A DNA stretch of 7,329 nt from Candidatus Rifleibacteriota bacterium (GTDB lineage Bacteria; Riflebacteria; Ozemobacteria; Ozemobacterales; Ozemobacteraceae): NCBI GenBank assembly GCA_022704885.1, contig JAKJFO010000123.1:4700-12028 (forward strand). The letters are read 5' to 3'. The translations under genes and the position numbers were made by a program. Under the pieces are notes generated by a model. That model made no database searches. It had not been told where the DNA came from and was given only the letters and a program-made list of their open reading frames with translations. How positions within the stretch are numbered: position 1 is the stretch's first letter; each line of letters opens with the position of its first letter. Shown here piece after piece: positions 1 to 6,993 of this stretch.

Positions 1-1
1 G

Positions 2-277
2 ATGTGGTCAGCGTCACAGACTATCGATCTCTGGGTCACCGCCAATGGCTGCGACAAGGCGCCTGTTACCAGCTTCGATAAGAAAATGAATACCACGATT
101 CATCATCATAAGAATGGCCGCAACAACAGCGAAGTGATTGCTTACGTCATTCATGATATGGGCCACGCCTGGCCTGGCTCGAAGCGAGTGCCCCGCTCCG
201 GATCAGACAAGCCTGCACCGAATTTTCCCGGCAACGACATCATCTGGGAATTCTTTCGCGAACACGCGCGTCCTTGA
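2..277 (+). CDS. PHB depolymerase/LpqC-type esterase, C-terminal fragment (5' end outside window)
   Basis: This is the last 91 residues of an alpha/beta-hydrolase esterase of the poly(3-hydroxybutyrate) depolymerase / LpqC / feruloyl-esterase-like (CE1-related) family. Members are usually secreted and cut ester bonds in polyesters or plant-derived esters. What is visible: a helix with the family pattern S-x-x-x-T-I-x-x-W-V-x-x-NGCD (about residues 3-18), whose Cys often forms a disulfide. Then comes a variable stretch rich in His and Asn, then GHAWPG (residues 54-59), where the His is the expected catalytic-triad base. The end is the typical DIIWEFFREH helix (79-88). The nucleophile Ser and the catalytic Asp lie upstream, outside the window. 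The ATG at position 2 is almost certainly an internal Met, because the family alignment runs on through it. The gene ends 130 bases before the hyf-like operon and has no evident functional link with it. The family call is firm; the substrate is not known. Confidence 0.85.
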   Translation: MWSASQTIDLWVTANGCDKAPVTSFDKKMNTTIHHHKNGRNNSEVIAYVIHDMGHAWPGSKRVPRSGSDKPAPNFPGNDIIWEFFREHARP

Positions 278-279
278 CA

Positions 280-320
280 GGCGCCCCTGGCATCGCTGAA
301 ACACATGCCCGCTGGGCGCT
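280..320 (+). terminator. Imperfect hairpin after the esterase gene, possible terminator
   Basis: The outer stem pairs 280-286 with 314-320 (7 bp, six of them G-C and one G-T). The inner stem pairs 289-293 (GGCAT) with 305-309 (ATGCC), with a small asymmetric internal loop and an 11-base apical loop. The hairpin begins three bases after the esterase stop codon, where a terminator would be expected. A T-rich stretch (T5 at 334-338, then TTTT at 343-346) follows, but only about 13 bases after the stem. This is therefore not a classical intrinsic terminator. It may be a weak terminator, an mRNA 3'-end stabiliser, or chance pairing. Confidence 0.3.
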
Positions 321-347
321 CTGATTTAACTGCTTTTTCTGATTTTA

Positions 348-376
348 TTGACACCTTGATTGGCGAGTGGTAGAAC
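348..376 (+). promoter_or_regulatory. Sigma70-type extended -10 promoter for the hyf-like operon
   Basis: A perfect -35 box TTGACA (348-353) is followed by exactly 17 bases and then TAGAAC (371-376), a 4 of 6 match to TATAAT. A TG at 368-369 gives the extended -10 motif TGn. Transcription would start near 383, leaving a leader of only about 25 bases before the GTG start at 408. This leaves little room for a riboswitch or attenuator. The perfect -35, ideal spacing and position just before the first operon gene make this the best promoter candidate in the window. No -24/-12 sigma54 motif of the kind used by the E. coli hyc and hyf operons was noticed here. Confidence 0.65.
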
Positions 377-396
377 GTAGCCATACAGTCGGGGTT

Positions 397-403
397 GGAG
401 GAG
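397..403 (+). promoter_or_regulatory. Strong ribosome binding site that fixes the GTG start of hyfB-like
   Basis: GGAGGAG at 397-403 lies about 4-6 bases before the GTG at 408. It is a strong Shine-Dalgarno match and supports GTG 408 as the start, over the in-frame TTG at 414 or any later ATG. Confidence 0.8.
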
Positions 404-407
404 CGGT

Positions 408-2399
408 GTGTTATTGCTTGTCGCTTCCATCGGGTGTATTTTCGTCGCCGGATTCGGGGCGTTGCTGTTAAAGAACAAACCCGGAATCTGTTCGGTCTGG
501 TCAGCCATTATGGCTGTTCTCGCCGGAGGCCTCGGAATCATACCCTGTCTGAAGGTTCTTGCCGGCAGCGGCAGTCTTTTTTTTGAAATCCCCTGGGAAA
601 TGCCCTTCGGATCTTTTGTGCTGCAACTTGACCCGCTTGCCGCTTTTTTTCTGCTGCCGGTTCTCGGCCTTGGCATGCTGACCGCGGTTTTTGGCTCACA
701 GTATCTGCTCTTTTCCCATGAAGAAACCAGCCACGGTATCTCATGGTTCTGTTTTAACGTTCTATGGGCCAGCATGATTCTGGTCGTTCTGGCGGCAAAC
801 GGGCTTCTGTTCATGCTGACCTGGGAAATGACAGTGGTCTCGTCTTTCATTCTGGTTGTTATGGGCGGACACAGTGCAGAAAAGCGTCACGCTGCCTGGA
901 TTTATCTGATCGCATCTCATCTTGGCGCGGGTTTTCTTGTCGTTCTTTTTCTGCTGCTTGCCAGAGAGACCGGATCGCTCGACTTCGCCTCATTTGCCAA
1001 AGCTGCTGAACTTCCGGTTGCAACCAGAGGGGCTCTTTTCCTGCTGGCTATCATCGGTTTTGGCACCAAAGCTGGTTTTATTCCGCTGCATATCTGGCTG
1101 CCCGAAGCTCACCCGGCAGCGCCCAGCCACGTGTCTGCGCTGATGTCGGGAGTAATGATCAAAACCGGCATATATGGCCTGGTACGCATTCTTTTCTTTC
1201 TTGGCCGGCCTGACTGGTGGTGGGGCTGGATGCTTCTGTTGATCGGGCTGACCTCAGGTATCCTCGGCGTTCTTTTTGCACTGGCACAGCATGATCTCAA
1301 GCGCCTGCTCGCTTACCACAGCGTCGAAAATATTGGGATTATCGCAATTGGCCTGGGTTTTGGCCTGCTCGGACTGAATACCGGGAATCTGACGGTGGCT
1401 GTTCTCGGGTTCGCAGGGGGACTGCTGCATGTTCTGAACCACGCGGTATTCAAAGGTCTGCTGTTTCTTGGTTCCGGGGCCGTAGTTGCACAGACCGGCA
1501 CGCGCGATATCGACAGCCTGGGCGGGTTGCTCAAAAAAATGCCATGGACCGGCGCCACTTTTCTGGTCGGTTGTATTTCAATCTGTGGTCTCCCTCCATT
1601 CAATGGCTTCATCAGCGAATTTCTGATATATATGGCAGCTTTTATGGGCGTTATGTATGGTGCGCCTGCCCTGACTGCCCCGGGGATTATGATAATTCTT
1701 GGACTTTCTCTCATCGGCGGACTGGCTGCCGCCTGCTTCGCCAAAGCGTTCAGTGTCGTTTTTCTTGGCACACCACGAAGCCAGGCTGCCGGCGCGGTCG
1801 ATGAAGTCAGAACCACAATGAGAATTCCAATGGTAGTGCTGGCCGCGCTCTGCCTTTTTATCGCTCTTGCCAGTCCATTCGTTCTGCCGGCGTTCGGGCG
1901 GATATTGCAGACCTGCCCACAATTCGTTGGCGAATTTAATTTTACCGGCATTTTTGCGGCAGCAGCGAACCCGCTGAAGATCATCTTTATCTGCGCGCTC
2001 AGTCTGTTTTTGCTCACAGGAGTTTTTGTTCTGCTGCGCCTTCGCCTGCTGCGCGACCGCCAGATCGGCGAGACCGTCACCTGGGGCTGTGGCTACGACA
2101 AACCGGCTGCGACCATGCAATACACCGGTTCTTCTTTTGCGCAGCCTCTTACCGAACTTTTTCATACGGTATTGCAGACCTCAAGTCATGTAAAGGGCGT
2201 TGAGGGTTATTTCCCGGGGCAGGCATCATTTAAAAGCCACACTGACGACCTGTTCGAGGCAAAAATGTTCTCGCCATTCTTCAGGTTCGTTGCGCATAAC
2301 CTGCACAGAATTGTCTGGATACAAAACGGCGTGGTGCAGCTCAGCGTTCTCTTTATCGCCGTCACTCTTTTAATGTTGCTGATTGTGGGACTGGTGTAA
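408..2399 (+). CDS. hyfB: HyfB-like proton-translocating antiporter subunit (NuoL/MrpA-type)
   Basis: A 663-residue polytopic membrane protein of the proton-conducting transporter family (NuoL/M/N, MrpA/D). It closely matches the length of hydrogenase-4/3 components HyfB and HycC. Charged residues expected for an ion channel are present: Glu140 (in TWEM, TM5), Lys221 (in GTKAG, TM7), Lys252 (MIKTG, TM8), the H341-x3-H345-x3-K349 series, and Glu404 (ISEF, TM12). The hallmark LPEAHPAAPSHVSALMSG lies at about 231-248. After the antiporter core, the segment TWGCGYDKP...MQYTGSSFAQP (558-580) is the typical HyfB C-terminal signature, followed by a soluble stretch and a final membrane helix at about 643-663. 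The gene starts at GTG behind a GGAGGAG site and is the first gene after the promoter. The next gene begins two bases after its stop. By homology it moves protons or Na+ across the cytoplasmic membrane, driven by redox changes in the peripheral arm. Which ion is moved cannot be told from the sequence. Confidence 0.93.
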   Translation: MLLLVASIGCIFVAGFGALLLKNKPGICSVWSAIMAVLAGGLGIIPCLKVLAGSGSLFFEIPWEMPFGSFVLQLDPLAAFFLLPVLGLGMLTAVFGSQYLLFSHEETSHGISWFCFNVLWASMILVVLAANGLLFMLTWEMTVVSSFILVVMGGHSAEKRHAAWIYLIASHLGAGFLVVLFLLLARETGSLDFASFAKAAELPVATRGALFLLAIIGFGTKAGFIPLHIWLPEAHPAAPSHVSALMSGVMIKTGIYGLVRILFFLGRPDWWWGWMLLLIGLTSGILGVLFALAQHDLKRLLAYHSVENIGIIAIGLGFGLLGLNTGNLTVAVLGFAGGLLHVLNHAVFKGLLFLGSGAVVAQTGTRDIDSLGGLLKKMPWTGATFLVGCISICGLPPFNGFISEFLIYMAAFMGVMYGAPALTAPGIMIILGLSLIGGLAAACFAKAFSVVFLGTPRSQAAGAVDEVRTTMRIPMVVLAALCLFIALASPFVLPAFGRILQTCPQFVGEFNFTGIFAAAANPLKIIFICALSLFLLTGVFVLLRLRLLRDRQIGETVTWGCGYDKPAATMQYTGSSFAQPLTELFHTVLQTSSHVKGVEGYFPGQASFKSHTDDLFEAKMFSPFFRFVAHNLHRIVWIQNGVVQLSVLFIAVTLLMLLIVGLV

Positions 2400-2401
2400 G
2401 C

Positions 2402-3301
2402 ATGGCAGTTTTTATTCACCCGTTGCTCGCCCTGGTCTTTGCCCCGCTGCTGCGAGGTATCATCAATAAAACCAAGGCACTGTTTGCCGGCAGAAGGGGC
2501 CCGCCGCTTCTGCAGCCCTATTACGACCTAGCAAAGCTGTTGCGCAAAGGCGCGGTTTACAGCGAGACCACCAGTTGGCTGTTTCGTGCCGGGCCGCTGG
2601 TCGGCTTGTCGATATGCGCATTATGTCTGGTTTTTCTGCCGCTTGGCAATTTTCCTGCCTGCATTTCGTTTGAGGGCGATCTCATTCTTATCGTCTATCT
2701 GCTCGGACTGATGCGTTTCTTTACCGTTCTGGCAGCGATGGATACCGGCAGCGCATTTGAAGGAATGGGCGCCAGCCGGGAAATGACTTTTTCGGCACTG
2801 GCAGAGCCGACGCTGCTTTTCGGCCTGGCCGCAGCCGCGCGCAAAGCCGGCAGTTTTTCGCTGACTCCGCTGATGCGTGAAATCACGCCCGAAATGTGGC
2901 AGAGCAGCGCGCCTTCTCTGGCCCTGGTAATTGCCGGGCTGTTTCTGGTTTTTCTCGCTGAAAATGCGCGTATTCCCATCGATGACCCGACTACACACCT
3001 TGAGCTGACCATGATTCATGAAGTGATGATTCTCGATCACGGCGGCGTCGATCTCGGTTTTATCGAGTATGCTTCATCGCTTAAATTGTGGATTCTCGGC
3101 TCTCTGATCGTGGGTCTCGCTGTGCCGGTGAGGTCTGGCAATCTGGGTATAGATCTGGCATCCATGTTAGCCGCCCTTATCGGGCTGGCTGTTCTGATTG
3201 GAATCATCGAGTCAACCATGGCACGATTTCGCATGTGCAAGGTGCCGCAGCTTCTTGTCGGAGCCTGCGTATTTACGATCATCGGCTTTCTTATTCAATA
3301 A
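2402..3301 (+). CDS. hyfC: HyfC-like membrane anchor subunit (NuoH/HycD family)
   Basis: A 299-residue membrane protein of the respiratory complex I subunit 1 (NuoH) / HycD / HyfC family, which joins the peripheral electron-transfer arm to the membrane ion pumps. The N-terminal signature RGIINKTKALFAGRRGPP (about 18-35), then LQPYYDLAKLLRK, is diagnostic. The acidic loops of the 'E-channel' are present: Glu120, Glu127 (SREM) and Glu135 (LAEP), then AENARIPIDDPTTHLELTMIHE (186-207) with Glu187, Asp194, Asp195, Glu201 and Glu207. About eight membrane segments are apparent. Length fits the family (about 300-320). The ATG starts two bases after the hyfB-like stop. The upstream ribosome site is weak (GGGA at 2387-2390), so translation is probably coupled to the preceding gene. 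Confidence 0.93.
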   Translation: MAVFIHPLLALVFAPLLRGIINKTKALFAGRRGPPLLQPYYDLAKLLRKGAVYSETTSWLFRAGPLVGLSICALCLVFLPLGNFPACISFEGDLILIVYLLGLMRFFTVLAAMDTGSAFEGMGASREMTFSALAEPTLLFGLAAAARKAGSFSLTPLMREITPEMWQSSAPSLALVIAGLFLVFLAENARIPIDDPTTHLELTMIHEVMILDHGGVDLGFIEYASSLKLWILGSLIVGLAVPVRSGNLGIDLASMLAALIGLAVLIGIIESTMARFRMCKVPQLLVGACVFTIIGFLIQ

Positions 3302-3320
3302 ACAGAAAGGTTAATTATCC

Positions 3321-3956
3321 GTGCTCGACCTGCTGATCATTCTCGTGGTACTGACCAATCTGCGCCTGCTCGCGACGAGTCGCATCGAATCTCTCATCTC
3401 GTGGACCGGCGTGCAGGGGTTATTGCTGGGGGGTTTCGCTCTTCTGTCGCGTTGGGCACACCTGGCTCCGGATGTCGTTCTCGTCGGCATAACCGCATTT
3501 ACCTTGAAAGGCATCGTATTTCCGGTAATGCTGTTCAAGTTGACCAAAGCTGTTCATTCAAAACGCGAAGCCGACCCGTATGTGGGTTTCATCGCTTCGA
3601 CCATTATCGGTTTGCTTGCCTTTATCGCCTCTTTATGGCTGGGTGAACGCCTGCCGCTGCCAGGTAACGACATGTCAAAACTGGTTCTGCCGGCGACGCT
3701 GTTCTCGATTTTCAGCGGGCTGTTTCTGATTATCAGCCGAAGAAATGCGATCAGCCAGGTGATCGGCTTTCTGGTCATGGAAAACGGCACATTCATGCTT
3801 GGCGTCGGCACTCTGTATTACGCGCCGTTTCTCGTTGAAATCGGCGCCCTGCTCGATATTCTGGTCGCCGTTTTAATCTGGTCGGTGCTCATTCGCTTCA
3901 TGAATCGCGCCTTTCACAATATCGATACGCAGAAGCTTACTCATCTGAAGGGATAA
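3321..3956 (+). CDS. hyfE: HyfE-like small membrane subunit (NuoK/MrpC-like)
   Basis: A 211-residue membrane protein matching hydrogenase-4 component E (about 216 residues in E. coli). It is nearly all hydrophobic helices. The best marker is AISQVIGFLVMENGTFMLG (143-161), which resembles the NuoK/MrpC segment carrying a membrane-buried Glu; here that residue is Glu154. Other buried charges are Lys63 (FTLKG), Glu173 and Asp179, which may belong to the lateral proton path. The chosen start is GTG at 3321, with AGAAAGG at 3304-3310 about ten bases upstream. The N-terminal sequence begins directly with a membrane helix, as in the family. It lies 19 bases after the hyfC-like gene, the widest gap in the operon, and seven bases before the hyfF-like gene. 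No HyfD-type antiporter gene sits between C and E, unlike E. coli hyf. Confidence 0.88.
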   Translation: MLDLLIILVVLTNLRLLATSRIESLISWTGVQGLLLGGFALLSRWAHLAPDVVLVGITAFTLKGIVFPVMLFKLTKAVHSKREADPYVGFIASTIIGLLAFIASLWLGERLPLPGNDMSKLVLPATLFSIFSGLFLIISRRNAISQVIGFLVMENGTFMLGVGTLYYAPFLVEIGALLDILVAVLIWSVLIRFMNRAFHNIDTQKLTHLKG

Positions 3957-3963
3957 AAGCCGC

Positions 3964-5484
3964 ATGAGCAATGAGATGATATTTGTTTCGATGCTGGCAA
4001 TCCCAATCCTGGCCGGAATCGTGTCGCAGTTTGCTTCGTCACAGCGCGCCGCTGTTCATATTTCGTTAAGTGGTGTGTTTCTGGCCGTGCCGATCTGTTG
4101 CCATGCCATATATAATGTTTTCAGACATGGCCGTTTTTTTGCCTTCAGCGACTGGATCTTTATTGACGAGCTTTCGGCCTGGCATCTCGCGGTGCTGCTT
4201 GCCGTATTCACGCTCAGTTCGCTGTTTGCAATGGTTTATTTCGGCGAGGAGCTGCGCGAAAGGAAGCTCAGCATTCAGCAGGCAAAGACTTTTGCCGGCC
4301 TGTGGAGCCCGGCTATGGCGGCAATGATGCTGGTGCTCATCTCGAACAATCTCGGTATCATGTGGGTGGGCATGGAAGCCACGACCCTGCTGACATCTTT
4401 TCTCGTCTGCATGCGAATTACCCGCGATTCGCTGGAAGCCACCTGGAAATACATGCTGATCTGTTCTGTGGGCATCGGTTTTGCCTTTCTCGGAACCATG
4501 CTGATGCGACTCGCCGCCAAAGACCTGCCTCTCGACCCTAACCAGGCGCTTCTCTGGACCAATCTCATGGCACATACGGCATTTCTGTCGCCTGCCCTGG
4601 TTAAGGCTGCCTTTATTTTCGCGCTAGTCGGCTATGGCACCAAGGCCGGTCTGGCGCCGATGCACAGCTGGCTGCCTGATGCCCACAGCAAGGCGCCCTC
4701 GCCGGTTTCTGCGATATTTTCCGGATTCATGCTGAATACGGCCCTTTATTGCATTATGCGCTATATCCCGCTTACCGAAGAAACCTTGCGCCATTCAGGC
4801 TGGGCTCTGCGTTTTTTAACCGGTTTCGGCCTGTTTTCAATTCTCATGTCAGCGGCTTTTATTCTGTTTCAGCATGATATCAAAAGGTTTCTTGCCTACT
4901 GCTCTGTAGAACATATCGGCATCATCGCGCTTGGCCTTGGACTTGGCGGCCTTGGAACTTTTGCCGCACTGTTTCATACACTGAATCATTCTCTCTCGAA
5001 ATCACTGGCTTTCTTTTCAGCAGGCCGTCTGGGGCAGTCTTTCGGCAGCCACAACATCGAAAAAATGTCAGGAAGCATGCAGGTTTCACCCATCTGGGGA
5101 ACCGGCATTGCTGCAAGTATTCTGGTGCTCATCGGCATAGTGCCTTTTTCGCTGTTCATCAGCGAATTTCAAATACTTAAAGCCGCTGTCGACAGCAGCC
5201 GAATGCTTGTCGTGGTTGGCTTTCTTATCGGAACCGGCATAGTCTTTATCGGTGCTTTGCGCTATGTTCTGCCAATGGCTTTTGGCAAAATTTCGGCGCC
5301 ATTCGAGCCTCTTCCCGCCAGAAAACTCGACGCCTTTCTGGTTGCGGCACCGCTGCTGATTCTTCTGGTGCTAGGCGTCTGGATGCCAAAGCCATTACAG
5401 TCTGCCCTCAGCCGGGCTGCGGCAATCATTCAGACTTCGCCGCAGGCATCGGTCATTCAAGGCATTCCCGGAGGCAAACCATGA
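3964..5484 (+). CDS. hyfF: HyfF-like antiporter subunit (NuoM/N, MrpD-type)
   Basis: A 506-residue second proton-conducting transporter subunit, close to HyfF in length (about 526 in E. coli). Visible channel residues are Glu138 (VGMEAT, TM5), Lys227 (GTKAG, TM7), H338-x3-H342-x3-K346, and Glu401 (ISEF, TM12). The family block LPDAHSKAPSPVSAIFSG lies at 237-254. The TM8 Lys present in HyfB (Lys252) is replaced here by Asn258 (MLNTALY); as far as I recall, MLN is common in HyfF proteins. There is no long C-terminal extension, so it is an N/M-type and not an L-type subunit. The start ATG has AAGGGA at 3948-3953, overlapping the previous stop. The TGA stop overlaps the next start as ATGA (5481-5484), so translation of the large subunit is likely coupled to this gene. 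Confidence 0.92.
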   Translation: MSNEMIFVSMLAIPILAGIVSQFASSQRAAVHISLSGVFLAVPICCHAIYNVFRHGRFFAFSDWIFIDELSAWHLAVLLAVFTLSSLFAMVYFGEELRERKLSIQQAKTFAGLWSPAMAAMMLVLISNNLGIMWVGMEATTLLTSFLVCMRITRDSLEATWKYMLICSVGIGFAFLGTMLMRLAAKDLPLDPNQALLWTNLMAHTAFLSPALVKAAFIFALVGYGTKAGLAPMHSWLPDAHSKAPSPVSAIFSGFMLNTALYCIMRYIPLTEETLRHSGWALRFLTGFGLFSILMSAAFILFQHDIKRFLAYCSVEHIGIIALGLGLGGLGTFAALFHTLNHSLSKSLAFFSAGRLGQSFGSHNIEKMSGSMQVSPIWGTGIAASILVLIGIVPFSLFISEFQILKAAVDSSRMLVVVGFLIGTGIVFIGALRYVLPMAFGKISAPFEPLPARKLDAFLVAAPLLILLVLGVWMPKPLQSALSRAAAIIQTSPQASVIQGIPGGKP

Positions 5485-6983
5485 ACTTCACCTGTTACGT
5501 TGAAAACGGCAGGGCGATTGCGTTTGCAGCCGTGCCATGTCTCGCTTTCGACGAGTTCCGTCGCCAGATCCTCGAAGCTGTTTCTGAGCACTGGCGGGTA
5601 TGTTCCTTTTTCGGTATGCAGACGGCAAAAGGTTCGGGCGATTCACCACAGCCTCTCAGGCTTGTAGCGGTTCTCGCCAGCGAAAGCGAAAAGCGTCTGG
5701 CGGTAATGACAACCCAGGTTGAGAAAAGCTTTGCATCGTTTACCCCGGCATGCCCGCAATTGCACATGTTCGAGCGCGAAATTGCCGAACAGTGGGGAGT
5801 CACCCCGGTCGGGCACCCCTGGCTGCGTTCTGTCAGGTCACCGACTTCAGACGGTGAACCCAGGCTTTTTCATATCGAAGGCGGTGAGGCGCATGAAGTG
5901 GCGGTCGGCCCTGTTCACGCCGGTGTCATCGAACCTGGTCATTTTCGCTTTCAATGCCACGGCGAAAAGGTTTTTCATCTCGAAATTTCACTCGGTTATC
6001 AGCATCGCGGTATCGAAAAGACGCTGCCCGGCGGGCCGCACAAAAGAACGCCATATCTGATGGAAACCATGGCAGGCGACACCACCATCGGTCACTATCT
6101 CGCCTATTGCCAGGCAATTGAAGCTCTTCAGACAATGCCCGTTCCGCCAAGAGCACACGCTATCAGGGCTGTCGGGCTCGAACTCGAACGCCTTGCCAAT
6201 CACACCGGCGATCTCGGCGCCCTCGGCGGTGACGTCGGCTATTTGCCGACTTCTTCTTTCTGTGGCAGAATCAGGGGCGATTTTTTGAATATGACAGCCC
6301 TCATCTGCGGCAGTCGTCTTGGTCGTGGCCTGCTGCGACCCGGCGGGGTGCGCTTTGACATCGACACGCCCGAAAGAAGCGAAAAGCTGATCAAAGCTTT
6401 GTTGAAGGCCGAAAAAGATACGGCAACCGCTATTCAGCTGCTCTGGGATTCACCATCGGTCATGACCCGTTTCGAAAATACCGGCAGGGTTTCGCGTGAA
6501 GCATGTCTCGCACTTGGCCTGGTAGGGCCGGCCGCGCGCGCCTGCGGAGTAGTCAGAGACGTTCGCCGCGATTTTCCTCTCGGCCAGTATCTGACTGAAA
6601 AATTTCCGGCTGAGCCCTGCCCTGAAAGCATGACCGGCGACGTCGCCGCACGCGCGCTGATACGCTGGCACGAATTGCATGACTCATTGCGGTTTTTGCT
6701 TGAGTTGCTGCCAGAGCTGCCGTCAGGAGACATTGTCAGCACCAAAGCCACGCCGTCGTGCCAGTCGGATGCGCTCGTCATCTCGCTGGTCGAAGGCTGG
6801 CGCGGCGAAATCTGCCACACGGCCATCACCGATGCTCATGGCCATTTTGCCGCCTATAAAGTCGTTGACCCGTCGTTTCATAACTGGATTGGCCTTGGCA
6901 TGGCCTTGCGTGACCAGGAGATATCAGATTTCCCGCTTTGCAATAAGAGCTTCAATCTGTCTTACTGCGGATTTGATCTGTGA
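5481..6983 (+). CDS. hyfG: HyfG-like NuoC-NuoD fusion; hydrogenase-type large subunit lacking Ni-Fe cysteines (Ehr type)
   Basis: A 500-residue fusion of a NuoC-like domain (about 1-120; signature FEREIAEQWGVTPVGHPWLR at 97-116) and a NuoD / [NiFe]-hydrogenase-large-subunit domain (about 140-500). Markers of the second domain are GPVHAGVIEPGHFRF (143-157), HRGIEK (175-180, including the Glu of the RGxE motif), LELERLANH (233-241), WRGE (440-443) and DPSFHNW (463-469). In active group 4 hydrogenases the N-terminal motif is CGxCGxxH and the C-terminal motif is DPCxxC. Here the first reads AGDTTIGH (198-205), keeping only the His, and the C-terminus reads PLCNKSFNLSYCGFDL. No CxxC occurs in the whole protein, despite 15 cysteines. 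The protein also ends where a maturation-protease tail would begin. It is thus most likely the large subunit of an Ehr-type complex without H2 chemistry. The ATG overlaps the hyfF-like stop, and GGAGG at 5470-5474 supports the start. Confidence 0.9.
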   Translation: MNFTCYVENGRAIAFAAVPCLAFDEFRRQILEAVSEHWRVCSFFGMQTAKGSGDSPQPLRLVAVLASESEKRLAVMTTQVEKSFASFTPACPQLHMFEREIAEQWGVTPVGHPWLRSVRSPTSDGEPRLFHIEGGEAHEVAVGPVHAGVIEPGHFRFQCHGEKVFHLEISLGYQHRGIEKTLPGGPHKRTPYLMETMAGDTTIGHYLAYCQAIEALQTMPVPPRAHAIRAVGLELERLANHTGDLGALGGDVGYLPTSSFCGRIRGDFLNMTALICGSRLGRGLLRPGGVRFDIDTPERSEKLIKALLKAEKDTATAIQLLWDSPSVMTRFENTGRVSREACLALGLVGPAARACGVVRDVRRDFPLGQYLTEKFPAEPCPESMTGDVAARALIRWHELHDSLRFLLELLPELPSGDIVSTKATPSCQSDALVISLVEGWRGEICHTAITDAHGHFAAYKVVDPSFHNWIGLGMALRDQEISDFPLCNKSFNLSYCGFDL

Positions 6984-6993
6984 GGATAAATCA

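Noticed and set aside
2..277. The ATG at position 2 as a true start of a small 91-residue protein.
   Set aside because: The sequence matches the C-terminal third of a larger esterase, and the upstream part is simply cut by the window edge.
577..584. An eight-T run in the hyfB-like gene (with seven-T runs at 644-650 and 4134-4140) as a possible phase-variation or frameshift site.
   Set aside because: The reading frame is intact across all three, they encode Leu/Phe in hydrophobic or nearby segments as expected, and no alternative frame product is apparent.
1313..2080. A 255-codon open frame on the - strand inside the hyfB-like gene, and other long antisense frames (326-850, 1578-2165, 4066-4575, 6434-6829).
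   Set aside because: The proteins are rich in Arg, Pro and Ser with no recognisable domain, lie wholly or mostly opposite well-supported genes, and are a normal by-product of codon bias on the coding strand.
5481..6983. Calling this operon a true H2-producing formate hydrogenlyase or hydrogenase-4.
   Set aside because: The large subunit lacks every CxxC needed for the Ni-Fe centre, and no formate dehydrogenase or maturation gene is seen in the window.
408..6983. Calling the operon standard respiratory complex I (nuo).
   Set aside because: HyfE-type subunit, the HyfB C-terminal signature (CGY...MQYTGSSFAQP), the NuoC-NuoD fusion and the B-C-E-F-G-H order all fit the Hyf/Hyc/Ehr group; NuoA, NuoJ, NuoE, NuoF and NuoG are not seen.
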